From Ruminococcus flavefaciens (GTDB lineage: Bacteria; Bacillota; Clostridia; Oscillospirales; Ruminococcaceae), in assembly GCA_002373775.1 (NCBI GenBank), contig DFJW01000102.1:1-14011 (forward strand): 14,011 nt of DNA. The letters run 5' to 3'. Every line of letters begins with the position of its first letter. Within the stretch, counting starts at the first letter, position 1. Below are positions 13,596 through 14,011 of this stretch, one piece after another. The notes beneath the pieces are model-generated. The model was not told where the DNA came from and did not search any database. It saw only the letters and a program-made list of their open reading frames with translations. Both the position numbers and the translations under genes were made by a program.

Positions 13596-14011
13596 TCATA
13601 CGAGCCTGATATCGAATCGCTTGAGCCAGTAGTCAAGCTGGATGAAAAAGGCGATGGTCTGGGGCAGATTCATAAGCTGTCCGTACCACTGTACGCTGTT
13701 CTCATGCCGCAGAAGGCGTTCAAGTGCATCCCTTTTTACAAGCTGAGTGAGACGTTCTCCGTCCTCATTGAGTATGAAGCGCAGCTTTTCAGTCACCGCG
13801 GTCAGAAATCCGGGATTGTGAGTTTTGGGGTAGGGGCTTTTCTTCCGCCAGAGGACTTCTTCCGGCAGCCATTCCTTCATGGCTTCGCGCAAGAGGCCTT
13901 TTTCACGTCCCTGCCAGTCCTTGTACTCCCATTTCACATTGTACATATATTCCGCTATGCGATGATCGCAGAACGGGACACGGACTTCCAGTCCGCTGTA
14001 CATGGACATTC
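13596..14011 (-). CDS. asnB: Asparagine synthetase (glutamine-hydrolysing), C-terminal part, N-terminus outside window
   Basis: The last 138 residues or so of an AsnB-type asparagine synthetase, which makes asparagine from aspartate, ATP and glutamine. MSMYSGLEVRVPFCDHRIAE matches the end of the synthetase domain, where the usual text is DRMSM..GLEVRVPF.D; the two bases left at the window edge fit the Arg codon expected there. KSPYPKTHNPGF further on is also typical. The glutaminase and ATP-binding parts lie beyond 14011. It ends with TGA at 13596 and converges on the symporter gene across the terminator at 13508-13549. An ATG at 14009 is internal and should not be used as a start. Confidence 0.93.
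   Translation of the reverse strand, partial: MSMYSGLEVRVPFCDHRIAEYMYNVKWEYKDWQGREKGLLREAMKEWLPEEVLWRKKSPYPKTHNPGFLTAVTEKLRFILNEDGERLTQLVKRDALERLLRHENSVQWYGQLMNLPQTIAFFIQLDYWLKRFDIRLV

Overview
The window looks like chromosomal DNA from a fibre-degrading anaerobic Clostridia of the Ruminococcus type (Oscillospiraceae). The evidence is a secreted expansin carrying a dockerin-like calcium loop, strong AGGAGG ribosome binding sites, extended -10 promoters of the TGTGGTATAAT kind, a clostridial order of pur genes, and moderate GC content. No rRNA, tRNA, CRISPR, insertion sequence or phage gene is visible.

Region 1 (9123 down to 1, minus strand) is one long head-to-tail gene series. It starts at a promoter near 9118-9146 and runs: a GtrB-type polyprenyl-phosphate glycosyltransferase, a membrane-anchored WG-repeat-like protein, purE, a HAD phosphatase, purC, purF, purM, a secreted expansin, a DUF3592-like membrane protein, a zinc-ribbon/TM2 membrane protein, and purN (cut by the window edge). 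purE, purC, purF, purM and purN give five steps of de novo IMP synthesis; purD, purL, purB and purH must lie elsewhere, perhaps beyond position 1. Four genes with no obvious purine role sit inside the pur series (one HAD gene and three cell-surface genes). The PurF protein has lost the N-terminal cysteine and other glutamine-binding residues but keeps the PRPP loop and four cysteines that match the Fe-S ligands of the Bacillus enzyme.

Region 2 (9033-9456) is a 424-base divergent intergenic region. It holds a leftward promoter with a palindrome in its leader, an unexplained inverted repeat, a 13-bp palindrome, and a perfect-consensus rightward promoter.

Region 3 (9457-11763, plus strand) is a single 768-residue protein that fuses an XRE-type helix-turn-helix, a cupin with a complete metal-binding motif, and a full AMP-forming acyl-CoA synthetase. 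It has its own promoter and terminator. This is the most unusual gene in the window: it looks like a regulator and a carboxylate-activating enzyme in one chain.

Region 4 (11764-14011) has a second extended -10 promoter, an AGCS-family sodium:alanine/glycine symporter (12053-13477), a strong, probably bidirectional terminator (13508-13549), and the C-terminal part of an asparagine synthetase (asnB) on the minus strand, which enters from the right edge and converges on the symporter.
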